From: Nocardioides sp. W7
Lineage (GTDB): Bacteria > Actinomycetota > Actinomycetes > Propionibacteriales > Nocardioidaceae
Length of the DNA: 64,000 bases
Direction: 5' to 3'
Assembly (NCBI RefSeq): GCF_022919075.1
Contig: NZ_CP095078.1
Span: forward strand, 3,472,001 to 3,536,000
Part shown: positions 17,880 to 26,300 of the stretch, in pieces
Layout: each line of letters starts with the position of its first letter
How positions within the stretch are numbered: the first letter of the stretch is position 1
Notes under the pieces: generated by a model
What the model was told of the DNA's origin: nothing
Seen by the model: the letters and a program-made list of their open reading frames with translations, nothing else
Database searches by the model: none
Made by a program: the position numbers and the translations under genes

Positions 17880-19520
17880 TCAGTGAGGGGCAGTGGTCGC
17901 GGACGGGAGGTGGTCGAGCAGGGAGCGGCGCAGGGCCTGGCGGCTGGTCTTACCGACGCCGGTGCTGGGGAACGACGCGACCAGGCGGACGTCGTCGGGG
18001 ATCTTGTAGGCCGCGAGCCCGAGACCGCGCAGGTGTCGCCGCAGCTCGTCGGCCGTCAGGTCCGTGCCGTCCTCGGGGACGACGAAGGCGCAGCTGCGTT
18101 CGCCGAGGTACTCGTCGGGCACCCCGACGAGGGCCGCGTCGTGGACGGCCGGGTGCGTGAGCAGGAGGTTCTCGATCTCCTCGATGGCGATCTTGTCGCC
18201 ACCGCGGTTGACCTGGTCCTTGGCCCGCCCGGTCACCTGGAGGTGCCCGCTCGGGAGCCGGCGCACGAGGTCGCCGGTCCGGTAGAAGCCGTCGGAGGTG
18301 AACGACCGGTCGTGCTCGGCGTCGATACCGTAGTAGCCGCGGATCGTGTACGGCCCCCGGGTCAGCAGGTGTCCCTCCTCGCCGGCCGCGACGGGCACGT
18401 CGTGGTCGTCGACGACGAGCACCTCGTCGTCCGGCGAGATCGGCCGACCCTGGGTGGTCGTGACGAGCTCGTCGGGATCGTCGAGTCGGGTGTAGTTGAC
18501 CAGCCCCTCGGCCATGCCGAAGACCTGCTGCACGCGTGCCCCCAGGACGGGCGCCACGCGGGCGGCGACGCTGTCGGCCAGGCGGGCGCCGCCGACCTGC
18601 ACGACGTCGAGCGTGCCGAGGTCGGCGCGGGTACGCCGCGCCGTCGAGAGCCAGGCCTGGAGCAGCGGCGGCACCAGTGAGGCCATCGTGACGCCGTGGG
18701 TCTCGATCAACGCGAACGCGGTGCGGGGGCTCGGGTCGGGTGCGAGGACGACGGAGCCGCCGCGGTCGAGCACCCCGAGGATGCCGGGCGAGCTCATGGC
18801 GAAGTTGTGGGCCGCTGGGAGCGCGACGAGCATCGTCGTGTCGGCAGTGACCTCGCAGATCGTGGCCGACTCGCGCACCGAGTAGAGGTAGTCGGCGTGG
18901 GTGCGGGGGATCAGCTTCGGCGTACCTGTGGTCCCGCCCGAGACCTGGAGGAAGGCGACCTGCTCGGCGTCGTCCTGGGTGGGCACGGTCCCGGACACGT
19001 GCGGCGCCGGAGAGGCGGGCGGGTCCTCGACGTCGAGGACGGCGTGCGCGCCGAGCGCGGACGACATGCCCGCGAAGTCGTGGCCCCAGCGGGTGCCCGC
19101 GACGACATGGGCCGCGGCGTCGGTCAGCCGGAGGAAGTGCCCGATCTCGTGCTCGCGGTGCGCGGGCAGCGCGAACACCGGCAGCGCGCCGAGGCGGAAG
19201 CAGGCGAAGATGCTGACGACGAAGTCGACGGTGTTGGGCAGCTGGACGACCACGCGGTCGCCGGCGACCACACCGCGCGCGCCGAACCAACCGGCCCAGG
19301 CACCCACCTCGGCCACCAGGTCGTCGTACGTCAGCTCGACGACGACCCCGGGCGTGGCGGCCCGGGCGCCGACGAGGGCGACGCGGTCACCGAAGCGGGC
19401 GGCCCGGTCGACCAGGAACGAGTCGAGCGTCTCGGGCTGCCAGTAGCCGGCCCGGCGGTAGCGCAGGGCTGCGTCGGCGGGCCAGAGCGTCACCGGGAGC
19501 AGCGGGCTGCGGGGCGTCAC
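17880..19520 (-). CDS. dhbE: 2,3-dihydroxybenzoate-AMP ligase
   Basis: 546 residues of the stand-alone aryl-adenylating family (EntE/DhbE). The N-terminus [15 protein letters not shown] is typical. Core motifs are [15 protein letters not shown] (adenylate loop), [44 protein letters not shown] (hinge region) and a C-terminal Lys in [11 protein letters not shown]. It activates 2,3-dihydroxybenzoate with ATP and loads it on the aryl carrier domain of the downstream isochorismatase fusion. GTG 19520 overlaps the stop of the isochorismate synthase gene by 4 bp (GTGA), so a much longer open frame upstream is not coding. Confidence 0.95.
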   Translation of the reverse strand: MTPRSPLLPVTLWPADAALRYRRAGYWQPETLDSFLVDRAARFGDRVALVGARAATPGVVVELTYDDLVAEVGAWAGWFGARGVVAGDRVVVQLPNTVDFVVSIFACFRLGALPVFALPAHREHEIGHFLRLTDAAAHVVAGTRWGHDFAGMSSALGAHAVLDVEDPPASPAPHVSGTVPTQDDAEQVAFLQVSGGTTGTPKLIPRTHADYLYSVRESATICEVTADTTMLVALPAAHNFAMSSPGILGVLDRGGSVVLAPDPSPRTAFALIETHGVTMASLVPPLLQAWLSTARRTRADLGTLDVVQVGGARLADSVAARVAPVLGARVQQVFGMAEGLVNYTRLDDPDELVTTTQGRPISPDDEVLVVDDHDVPVAAGEEGHLLTRGPYTIRGYYGIDAEHDRSFTSDGFYRTGDLVRRLPSGHLQVTGRAKDQVNRGGDKIAIEEIENLLLTHPAVHDAALVGVPDEYLGERSCAFVVPEDGTDLTADELRRHLRGLGLAAYKIPDDVRLVASFPSTGVGKTSRQALRRSLLDHLPSATTAPH

Positions 19521-20683
19521 AGGCCGACCCCCCGCAGCATCGTGCGCAGCTTGGCGCCGGTCTCGGCGGTCTCCGAGGCGGGATCGGAGCCGGTCACGAT
19601 GCCCGCTCCGGCGAACAGGTCGAGGCGGTGGTCGTGAAGCAGCCCGGCCCGGATCGTGACGACGAACGTGCCGTCGCCGTCCCGGCTCGTCCAGCCGACG
19701 GCCCCGGTCATCGGACCGCGCGGCGGCTCGAGCGCCGCGACCAGCTCGCGGGCGCGCTCGGTCGGCGTACCGCAGACCGCGGGTGTGGGGTGCAGCAGCT
19801 GGGCGAGGCCGAGGGCGCCCGGCGCGAGGTCGGGCCGGTCCAGGTGGCCGCGGACGTCGGTGGCCAGGTGCCACATCGAGTCGGTGGCGACCAGGGTCGG
19901 GGCCGGCACCGACAGCTCCGTGCACGCGGGCCCGAGCGCGGCCGCCACGGACTCGACGACCAGGCCGTGCTCGGCGCGGTTCTTGGCCGAGTCGAGGAGC
20001 TCCTCGGCGGCGAGGCGGTCCTCCTCCGGCGTACGGCCGCGGGGTGCCGAGCCGGCCAGCGGCAGCGCGCGCACCGAGCGGCCCCGGCGCGAGACGAGGA
20101 GCTCGGGGCTGGCGCCCACCAGGTACGACGACTCCTCGGTGGGGGCGAGGGTCGCGGGCACGGGGACGGCGAAGAGCCGCGCGAGCCCCGCGGTCCGGGC
20201 CAGCCCGGCGACCACCTCGGAGCGGGTCAGCGCCGGCTCCAGCTCGAGCCGGAGCCAGCGGCCGAGCACCACCTTGCGGAGCTCCGGCTCGCGCTCGAGA
20301 TGCTCGAGGGCCCGTGCCACCGAGCGTGCGTACGCCGTCGCGGAGGGGTGCTCGTGGCGACGCACCCGGTGCGGCGTGGTCGGCCCGGGGCCGAGCCCGG
20401 TCACCGCGCGGCGCTGCTGGGAGGCGGGTACGACGAAGGTGGCCGGGTCGTCGCCGCGGAAGCTGAGCGCGCCGACGGCGCACTCGTCGTCCGCGAGCCG
20501 GCCCCGGACCTCCGCGTCGAGATCGGGGTCGTCGCTGCGTCGGGTCGTGACGACGTCCCGGACTCCCCAGCCCACGATGGCAGAGTCGGCGCCGCCGAAG
20601 ACGACGGAGGGCTCACCGGTGCCGGCGACCCGGTCGGTCGGGTTGAGGTCGAGCGGGCTCAGGTCGGGCTCCCGGATGCTCAC
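19517..20683 (-). CDS. dhbC: Isochorismate synthase
   Basis: 388 residues, chorismate-utilising enzyme family (EntC/DhbC). Conserved blocks include LVGASPELLVSRRG, LPLAGSAPRG, LDSAKNRAEHGLVVESV, LLHPTPAVCGTPTE and the C-terminal LFAGAGIVTGSDPASE. It isomerises chorismate to isochorismate, the committed step of 2,3-dihydroxybenzoate synthesis. GTG 20683 overlaps the upstream dehydrogenase stop by 4 bp. Second gene of the iron-box-controlled operon. Confidence 0.95.
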   Translation of the reverse strand: MSIREPDLSPLDLNPTDRVAGTGEPSVVFGGADSAIVGWGVRDVVTTRRSDDPDLDAEVRGRLADDECAVGALSFRGDDPATFVVPASQQRRAVTGLGPGPTTPHRVRRHEHPSATAYARSVARALEHLEREPELRKVVLGRWLRLELEPALTRSEVVAGLARTAGLARLFAVPVPATLAPTEESSYLVGASPELLVSRRGRSVRALPLAGSAPRGRTPEEDRLAAEELLDSAKNRAEHGLVVESVAAALGPACTELSVPAPTLVATDSMWHLATDVRGHLDRPDLAPGALGLAQLLHPTPAVCGTPTERARELVAALEPPRGPMTGAVGWTSRDGDGTFVVTIRAGLLHDHRLDLFAGAGIVTGSDPASETAETGAKLRTMLRGVGL

Positions 20684-21456
20684 AGGCTCGCCCCGCCGTC
20701 GACCCGGATCCGCTGCAACGTCACGTGCCGCGCGCGGGGGGAGAGCAGGAACGCGACCATGTCGGCCACGTCGTCGGGGCTCGCCAGTCGCCGCAGCGGG
20801 ATGCCGAGCCGGTACGACGCGGGGTCGCCCTCGATCGCGGCGGCGACGCCGGCTGCGGGGTCGGGCCACAGGTCGCGCTGCATCGACGTGTCGGTCGACC
20901 CGGGCTCGACGACGTTGCACCGGACGCCCACCTCGGCGAGCTCGAGCGCGGCGCACCGGGCGACGGCCGACGCGGCGGCCTTCGAGGCGGCGTACGCGAT
21001 CATGCCCGTGCGCGGGACGTCGGCGGCGTTGGAGGACACCACGACGACGGCCTCGAGCGAGGCGTGAGCGGCGGCCGCGCGCAGCGTGCGGAAGGTGCCC
21101 CCGGCGTTGACCGCCAGGTGGGTGTCCCAGGAGTCGTCGCTCGTGGTGGTCAGGCCACCGGGTCTCAGCACGCCGGCCGCGGCGACGACGTGGGTGAGCG
21201 GACCGAGCTCGACGACGATGCGGTCGAGCGCACCCTCCACGCCACCCGCGATGGCGACGTCGCCGGTGAGGGCCAGGCAGCGCGCACGGTGCTCCTCGGT
21301 CAGCGACGCCGCGAGCGTGCGCAGCGCGTCCTGGTCCAGGTCGAGGACACCCACGGCGTAGCCGTCGGCGAGCAGCAGTCGGGCGACGGCGGCCCCGATG
21401 CCACCGGCGCCGCCGGTGACCAGGGCGACGCGTCGAGCGGACTCCGGCATGTTCAT
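20680..21456 (-). CDS. dhbA: 2,3-dihydro-2,3-dihydroxybenzoate dehydrogenase (SDR)
   Basis: 258 residues, classical short-chain dehydrogenase: NAD-binding TGGAGGIG near residue 15, catalytic YAASK with upstream VVSSNAAD, and C-terminal VDGGASL. Context identifies it as the enzyme oxidising 2,3-dihydro-DHB to 2,3-dihydroxybenzoate. It is the first gene of the operon. ATG 21456 has GAAGG upstream; an ATG six bases further in is the alternative. The iron box at 21488-21506 lies 32 bp upstream and would block transcription when iron is sufficient. Confidence 0.92.
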   Translation of the reverse strand: MNMPESARRVALVTGGAGGIGAAVARLLLADGYAVGVLDLDQDALRTLAASLTEEHRARCLALTGDVAIAGGVEGALDRIVVELGPLTHVVAAAGVLRPGGLTTTSDDSWDTHLAVNAGGTFRTLRAAAAHASLEAVVVVSSNAADVPRTGMIAYAASKAAASAVARCAALELAEVGVRCNVVEPGSTDTSMQRDLWPDPAAGVAAAIEGDPASYRLGIPLRRLASPDDVADMVAFLLSPRARHVTLQRIRVDGGASL

Positions 21457-21487
21457 CAGTGCGCAACCTTCGAACGTCAGACGATAG

Positions 21488-21506
21488 TTAGGTGAGGCTA
21501 CCCAAC
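21488..21506. promoter_or_regulatory. IdeR/DmdR-type iron box
   Basis: The 19 bases match the actinobacterial consensus TTAGGTTAGGCTAACCTAA at 15 positions, with the left half and centre (TTAGGTGAGGCTA) almost intact. It sits 32 bp upstream of the dhbA ATG and about 103 bp upstream of the beta-lactamase-like gene on the other strand. An Fe(II)-loaded DtxR-family repressor is the expected ligand. Confidence 0.8.
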
Positions 21507-21608
21507 TCCGCCCCGAGGAGGTCCTGGGGTGTCCCGAAACGATCGCGCAACCTCCGAGAAATCCGCACGGACGACGGTGTGGCTCCCTCCCCACCGCAAA
21601 GGACGTAC

Positions 21609-22883
21609 ATGAAGAAGATCCACCTCTCCGCCCTCCTCGCCACAGGAGCCTTGGCCGCCGGACTGCTGGCCCCGACGGCCGCGCAGGCCGCGCCCGCCAC
21701 GGCGAATCCCGGGGACTGGCCGGGGCTGGCCCAACGACTCGCGCCGGTCGTGGCGGACGCGAAGGCCGACGGCGTCGACCTCGGGCTCTTCGTCTCCGAC
21801 CTCAGTGGCGGGACGTTCGACGACAGGACGCTGTACCTCGGCAAGCAGGACTCGTTCACCACGGCGAGCACCATCAAGCTCGCCCTCGCGGCGACCGTGA
21901 TGCACCAGGTCGAGGCCGGCCAGCTCGCCCTGACCGACCCGGCCACGATCGCCGAGCTCGAGGTCGTCGGGGGGTCCGGGGTGTTGCAGAACCGGCCCAG
22001 GCCGATCGCGACGACGGTCGGCGAGATGCTGACCCTGATGATCCAGGTCAGCGACAACACCGCGACCAACAAGCTCGTCGACGTCGTCGGCGGCTTCAAC
22101 CCGATCAACACGCTCACGGAGTCCGCGGGGATCGCGAAGAGCGACCTGCACTTCGGTCGCAAGATGTTCGGGGCGACCGTGCTGCCCGACGGCGACCTGT
22201 GGTCCACCCCGCACGGCTTCAAGCAGCTGCTCGACCTGTACTACGACACCTCGCAGGGCACGATCACCCCGGGCTTCCTCGGGAGGCCGAGCGCCACGTC
22301 GCTCATCGCCCTGATGCGTGGACAGACCGTCAAGACCAAGCTCGGCGCGACGATCCCGGGCAACATCCTGGCCCACAAGACCGGTGAGAACGCGACGGTC
22401 AGCCACGATCTCGGCTTCCTGCTGCTGTCGGGCCGGGAGGTGAGCATCGGTGTCTTCACGAGCAACACCGGTGGCTACCCGGGAGACGCCTGGTACGCCG
22501 CGGCCGACCCGTACGTCCAGCAGGTCGGGGCGATCGTCTACGACTACGTCCTGCGCGAGACCGGCGACGGGTCGCCGGCTCCGCTGCCGACGCCGGCCGC
22601 GACGAAGACCACGATCTCGCTGAACAGGTCGACGGTGGCGTACGGCAAGGGCGGCGTGCGGGTCACGGTCCGGGTCAGCGCGGCCACCACCCCGAGCGGG
22701 AGGGTCGCGGTCTACAGCGGCACGAAGCTGATCAAGCGCGGCACCCTCAAGAAGGGACGGGTGCGGATCTCGTTGCCCCGCAAGCTCGCGCGCGGCAAGC
22801 ACCGCATCAAGGTGAGCTACCGCCCGAGCGGCACGAAGTTCGCGGCGTCGACCTCGGGCGCCGAGGTGCTCCGGGTCCGCTGA
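21609..22883 (+). CDS. Class A beta-lactamase-like serine hydrolase with C-terminal Ig-like domain
   Basis: 424 residues. Signal peptide 1-28. A penicillin-recognising serine hydrolase domain spans about 35-310 with Ser87-x-x-Lys90 (STIK), SDN (148-150) and KTG (257-259). The ExxLN omega-loop motif that supplies the deacylating Glu166 of true class A beta-lactamases is not apparent between SDN and KTG. Residues 325-424 form a bacterial Ig-like domain (TTISLNRSTVAYGKGG, YSGTKLIKRGTL, KVSYRPSGT), probably a wall-binding or spacer module. AAAGGA precedes ATG 21609. It might be a slow-turnover beta-lactamase or a peptidoglycan-acting D,D-peptidase-like enzyme. Divergent from the siderophore operon. 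Confidence 0.8.
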   Translation: MKKIHLSALLATGALAAGLLAPTAAQAAPATANPGDWPGLAQRLAPVVADAKADGVDLGLFVSDLSGGTFDDRTLYLGKQDSFTTASTIKLALAATVMHQVEAGQLALTDPATIAELEVVGGSGVLQNRPRPIATTVGEMLTLMIQVSDNTATNKLVDVVGGFNPINTLTESAGIAKSDLHFGRKMFGATVLPDGDLWSTPHGFKQLLDLYYDTSQGTITPGFLGRPSATSLIALMRGQTVKTKLGATIPGNILAHKTGENATVSHDLGFLLLSGREVSIGVFTSNTGGYPGDAWYAAADPYVQQVGAIVYDYVLRETGDGSPAPLPTPAATKTTISLNRSTVAYGKGGVRVTVRVSAATTPSGRVAVYSGTKLIKRGTLKKGRVRISLPRKLARGKHRIKVSYRPSGTKFAASTSGAEVLRVR

Positions 22884-22886
22884 CGC

Positions 22887-22934
22887 GGCCGGACGGAGGG
22901 GTTCGGCGCGAGCCGAAACCCTCCGTCCGTCGGC
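22887..22934 (+). terminator. Strong stem-loop after the serine hydrolase gene
   Basis: ACGGAGGGGTTCGGC, loop GCGA, GCCGAAACCCTCCGT: about 15 base pairs with one mismatch, flanked by GGCCG/CGGCC. Lies 3 bp after the stop and before the convergent MarR stop, so it may act in both directions. Confidence 0.75.
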
Positions 22935-22953
22935 CGGGTCCTCGTGCTGGTCC

Positions 22954-23418
22954 TCAGTCGCGCGGCCAGGGCCGTCCGTCGATGCTCTCCAGATCGGAGT
23001 TGAAGCGACGAAGGTGCCCGGCGAACTGGTCGATGTCGGCCTTCGACCAGGTGCTCAGCAGGCGCTGGAGGCCCGCAGCCCTGGCCTGACGGTCGGCCTC
23101 GAGGTCGGCCAGCCCCGCGGCCGTGACCCGGAACTTGCGGGCGATGCCACCGGCCGGGTCGGGGACCCGCTCGAGATGTCCGGACTTCTGCAGCGCGGCG
23201 GTCTGTCGGTTCAGTGTCGAGACGTCCAGGCCGAGTGCCTCGCTCAGCTCCGGGATCGACATCAGCTGCTCGGCCCGGATCCGCAACAGGAGGGTGTAGC
23301 CGCTGCGCTCGAGTCGGAGCTGCTGCTCCGAGCCAGATCTGCGCACCGGCACGACGTGCCGAGCGAAGAGCATGGTCTCCAGCTGCAGGTCGTCGAAGTT
23401 CATGGCTCGGTCCGTCAT
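22954..23418 (-). CDS. MarR family transcriptional regulator
   Basis: 154 residues with a winged helix-turn-helix: LRIRAEQLMSIPELSEALGLDVSTLNRQTAALQKSGHLERVPDP, then a wing (GGIARKFRVTAAG) and a C-terminal dimerisation helix. AAGGAGACCC precedes ATG 23418. It is divergent from an MFS exporter gene with a 99-bp intergenic region containing two ACACA/TGTGT inverted repeats, the usual arrangement of an autoregulated efflux repressor released by a phenolic or drug ligand. The ligand cannot be read from the sequence. Confidence 0.9.
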   Translation of the reverse strand: MTDRAMNFDDLQLETMLFARHVVPVRRSGSEQQLRLERSGYTLLLRIRAEQLMSIPELSEALGLDVSTLNRQTAALQKSGHLERVPDPAGGIARKFRVTAAGLADLEADRQARAAGLQRLLSTWSKADIDQFAGHLRRFNSDLESIDGRPWPRD

Positions 23419-23473
23419 GGGTCTCCTTGCTCGCCCGGCCCAGCCTAGGCGCTGACGAACTCAGTGGTGCGCG

Positions 23474-23506
23474 ACACACTGATTGTGTATATAACACACT
23501 ATGTGT
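23474..23506. promoter_or_regulatory. Double inverted-repeat operator between MarR and MFS genes
   Basis: ACACA-N5-TGTGT (23474-23488) is followed by ACACA-N3-TGTGT (23494-23506); the inner halves also make TGTGT-ATATA-ACACA. The stretch is strikingly AT-rich for this genome and probably contains the divergent promoters and MarR binding sites. Confidence 0.75.
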
Positions 23507-23517
23507 AGCGTACATGG

Positions 23518-25011
23518 GTGACTTCATCGCTCTCCTCGCCCGGCCGCGTGCCACCGGCTCCTGACATCCCGACCCCCGGCAACGCGATCGTCGGCGTACT
23601 CGCCTTCGCCGGCATCACCGCGGCGCTGATGCAGACCCTGGTCGTGCCCCTCATCGGCGACCTCCCACGACTTCTCGACACCTCGGCCTCCAACGCGTCG
23701 TGGGTGATCACCGTGACGCTGCTGGCCGCTGCCGTGGCGACCCCGGTCAGTGGCCGGCTCGGCGACCTGTACGGCAAGCGCCGGATCATGCTGATCTGCG
23801 CGCTCGTACTCATCGCCGGTTCGGTCCTGTGCGCGCTGTCCTCGTCGGTCGTGCCGATGATCGTCGGACGCGCGTTGCAGGGCGCCGAGATGGGACTCGT
23901 CCCGCTCGGCGTCAGCGCGATGCGGGACCTGCTGCCGGGCGAGAAGCTCGGCAGGGCGATCGCCCTGATGAGCGCCTCGATGGGCATCGGCGCCGCCCTG
24001 GGCCTGCCGATCGCGGCGGCGGTCGCCGACAACACCAGCTGGCACGTCCTCTTCTGGGGCGCCTCGGTCCTCGCGGTGATCGTCGGGGTCCTGATCTACC
24101 TCTTCGTGCCGGCGACCCCGATCACCGCGGTGGGTCGGTTCGACCCGATCGGCGCCGTCGGTCTCGGCGCGGGCCTGGTCTGCCTGCTCCTGGGCGTCTC
24201 GAAGGGCGCCGACTGGGGCTGGGGGAGCGCGACCACGATCGGCCTTCTCGTCGGGGCCGTCGTCATCCTGCTCGCCTGGGGCTGGTTCGAGCTGCGCACC
24301 GACGACCCGCTGGTCGACCTGCGCGTCACCGCGCGGCCGGTCGTGCTGCTGACCAACACCGCCTCGCTGGTCATCGGGTTCTCGATGTACGCCTCGTCGC
24401 TCATCATCCCGCAGCTCCTGCAGCTGCCGACCGAGACCGGCTACGGGCTGGGTCAGGACATGCTGCAGATGGGCCTGTGGATGGCGCCCGGCGGTTTCAT
24501 GATGATGTTGATCTCACCGCTCGGCGCCAAGATCTCCCACCTGCGGGGCCCGAAGGTCACCCTCGCCCTGGGGGCGGTCGTCATCTCCGCCGGCTACCTG
24601 GCCGCCGTCCTCCTGATGGGCTCGACCTGGGGCCTGCTGGTCGCGGTCTGCATCATCAACAGCGGTGTCGGCTTCGCCTACGGCGCGATGCCCGCCCTGA
24701 TCATGGGCTCCGTCCCCGTCTCGGAGACCGGCTCCGCGAACAGCTTCAACACGCTGACCCGCTCGGTCGGTACGTCGATCGCCGCCGCCGTGGTCGGCGT
24801 CGTCCTCGCCCAGATGACGACCGGCTTCGGTGGCTACGCCGTCCCGAGCGAGTCCGGGTTCCGCACCGGCCTGGTCATCGCTGCCGCCGTCGCCGCCCTG
24901 GCGGCGCTGATCGCCAGCCAGATCCCGAATCGCGCCAGCCTCGAGGCCGAGGACCGGATCGAGCACCCCGAGCTCGCCGAGGATGACGACGTCGTCGAAG
25001 GCGCGAGGTGA
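23518..25011 (+). CDS. MFS exporter, DHA2 (14-helix) type
   Basis: 497 residues with about fourteen transmembrane helices. The motif A-like GRLGDLYGKRRIMLICALVL follows helix 2, and motif C-like GIGAALGLPIAAAVAD lies in helix 5, so this is a proton-coupled drug exporter of the EmrB/QacA type. GTG 23518 begins the frame; an ATG is not available nearby and no strong ribosome-binding site is seen. Controlled presumably by the divergent MarR protein. It lies close to the siderophore operon, but nothing in the sequence proves siderophore export. Confidence 0.9.
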   Translation: MTSSLSSPGRVPPAPDIPTPGNAIVGVLAFAGITAALMQTLVVPLIGDLPRLLDTSASNASWVITVTLLAAAVATPVSGRLGDLYGKRRIMLICALVLIAGSVLCALSSSVVPMIVGRALQGAEMGLVPLGVSAMRDLLPGEKLGRAIALMSASMGIGAALGLPIAAAVADNTSWHVLFWGASVLAVIVGVLIYLFVPATPITAVGRFDPIGAVGLGAGLVCLLLGVSKGADWGWGSATTIGLLVGAVVILLAWGWFELRTDDPLVDLRVTARPVVLLTNTASLVIGFSMYASSLIIPQLLQLPTETGYGLGQDMLQMGLWMAPGGFMMMLISPLGAKISHLRGPKVTLALGAVVISAGYLAAVLLMGSTWGLLVAVCIINSGVGFAYGAMPALIMGSVPVSETGSANSFNTLTRSVGTSIAAAVVGVVLAQMTTGFGGYAVPSESGFRTGLVIAAAVAALAALIASQIPNRASLEAEDRIEHPELAEDDDVVEGAR

Positions 25012-25095
25012 GATCGGAGGCAAGGGCAGCCTGCATGAGGGTTCTGTCGCCTTCGGGGGCTAACATTCGCCGCTCCGCCCCGGAAGGAATCCCAC

Positions 25096-25392
25096 ATGGC
25101 CACTGACTACGACGCATCCCGCAAGACGGAAGACGAACAGAAGGAAGAGAGCCTGGAGGCTCGCCGCCTCACCTCGGGCGATCAGGACAAGACCTCGGGG
25201 AAGGTGGACGAGGACGAGGCCGAGATCGCCGACTCCTACGAGCTGCCGGGCGCGGACCTGTCCCACGAGACCCTCACCATCGAGGTGACCCCGAAGCAGG
25301 CCGACGAGTTCACCTGCACCGGGTGCTTCCTCGTCCAGCACGTGTCCCGCCGGTCCGCGCCCTCTGTGGACCTCTGCAACGACTGCGCCTGA
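25096..25392 (+). CDS. DUF4193 family protein
   Basis: 98 residues, acidic, starting MATDYDASRKTEDEQ and ending with two Cys pairs (CTGC...CNDC) that suggest a small zinc site. This is the full family length; DUF4193 is conserved across actinobacteria, including mycobacteria, with unknown function. GGAAGGAAT lies before ATG 25096. Monocistronic, between the MFS gene and rsbQ-like gene. Confidence 0.9.
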   Translation: MATDYDASRKTEDEQKEESLEARRLTSGDQDKTSGKVDEDEAEIADSYELPGADLSHETLTIEVTPKQADEFTCTGCFLVQHVSRRSAPSVDLCNDCA

Positions 25393-25489
25393 GCTCACCG
25401 CTCATCGAGCCCGGCCGGCGAGCGCGATGCCCCGGCCGGGCGCGCAGGTGGTTGGGTCCGGGGGGACCGCGATCGGCTAGGTTGCCGAC

Positions 25490-26293
25490 ATGGGCCACGT
25501 TGAGCTGCTGAACGCGACCGTCGACGGCCCGCCGGAGGCCCCGGCGATCGTCTTCGTCCACGGGTTCGGGTGCGGTCAGCACATGTGGCGCCACGTCGCC
25601 CCCGCCTTCGAGTCCGACCACCGGGTGGTGCTCCTCGACCTCCCGGGCTCGGGTGACGCCCACCCGTCGACCTACGACTCGGCCCGGCACGCACGGCTCG
25701 AGGGCTACCGCGACGACCTCGTCGCGCTGCTGCACGAGCTCGACCTGGGACCCGTGGCCCTGGTGGGCCACTCGGTCTCGGCGATGATCGCCGTCCTGGT
25801 CCAGATCGCGCACCCGGAGCTGGTCGACCGGCTGGTCCTCGTCACCCCCTCGGCGCGCTACCTCGACGACCCGCCGTACGTCGGGGGCTTCACCGCGAGC
25901 GACATCGACGACCTGCTGGAGCTGATGAGCCGCAACCACCTCGGCTGGCAGGATCCGCTCGCGACCCTGGTCGCCGGCGACCCGACGTCCGCGGCGCACG
26001 ACGAGCTGGAGCAGGCGTTCTGCCGCACCCGCCCCGAGATCGCCGCCGAGTTCGCGGCCGTGACCTTCCGCGGCGACAACCGGGCGGACCTGCCGAAGGT
26101 CTCCGCCCCGACGGTGGTCCTGCAAGCCGCCGATGACTCCGTCGCGCCCCCGAGCGCCGCCACCTTCGTCCGCGACGCCATCCCGGGCGCCGGCCTCGAG
26201 GTGATCGACACCCGGGGGCACTGCCCGCAGCTGACCGCGCCCGCCGAGACGATCGCGGCGATCCGCCGGTCGCTCGGTGCGCCTCACCCGTGA
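25490..26293 (+). CDS. rsbQ: Alpha/beta hydrolase, RsbQ-like
   Basis: 267 residues, the size of Bacillus RsbQ. The triad is Ser95 (GHSVSAM), Asp216 or Asp217 (QAADDSVAP) and His245 (RGHCPQ), near the RsbQ positions Ser96, Asp219 and His247. Family hallmarks LVTPSARYLDDPPYVGGF are present. RsbQ is thought to produce or hold a small hydrophobic molecule that activates the PAS-PP2C phosphatase RsbP, and such a phosphatase follows 7 bp downstream. ATG 25490 has no clear Shine-Dalgarno; TAGGTT six bases before it may be a -10 element, giving a leaderless transcript. Confidence 0.85.
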   Translation: MGHVELLNATVDGPPEAPAIVFVHGFGCGQHMWRHVAPAFESDHRVVLLDLPGSGDAHPSTYDSARHARLEGYRDDLVALLHELDLGPVALVGHSVSAMIAVLVQIAHPELVDRLVLVTPSARYLDDPPYVGGFTASDIDDLLELMSRNHLGWQDPLATLVAGDPTSAAHDELEQAFCRTRPEIAAEFAAVTFRGDNRADLPKVSAPTVVLQAADDSVAPPSAATFVRDAIPGAGLEVIDTRGHCPQLTAPAETIAAIRRSLGAPHP

Positions 26294-26300
26294 GGCCGGC

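Noticed and set aside
19521..20483. Longer N-terminus for the DHB-AMP ligase frame
   Set aside because: Overlaps isochorismate synthase; the extension is Arg/Ala/Pro-rich and lacks family similarity.
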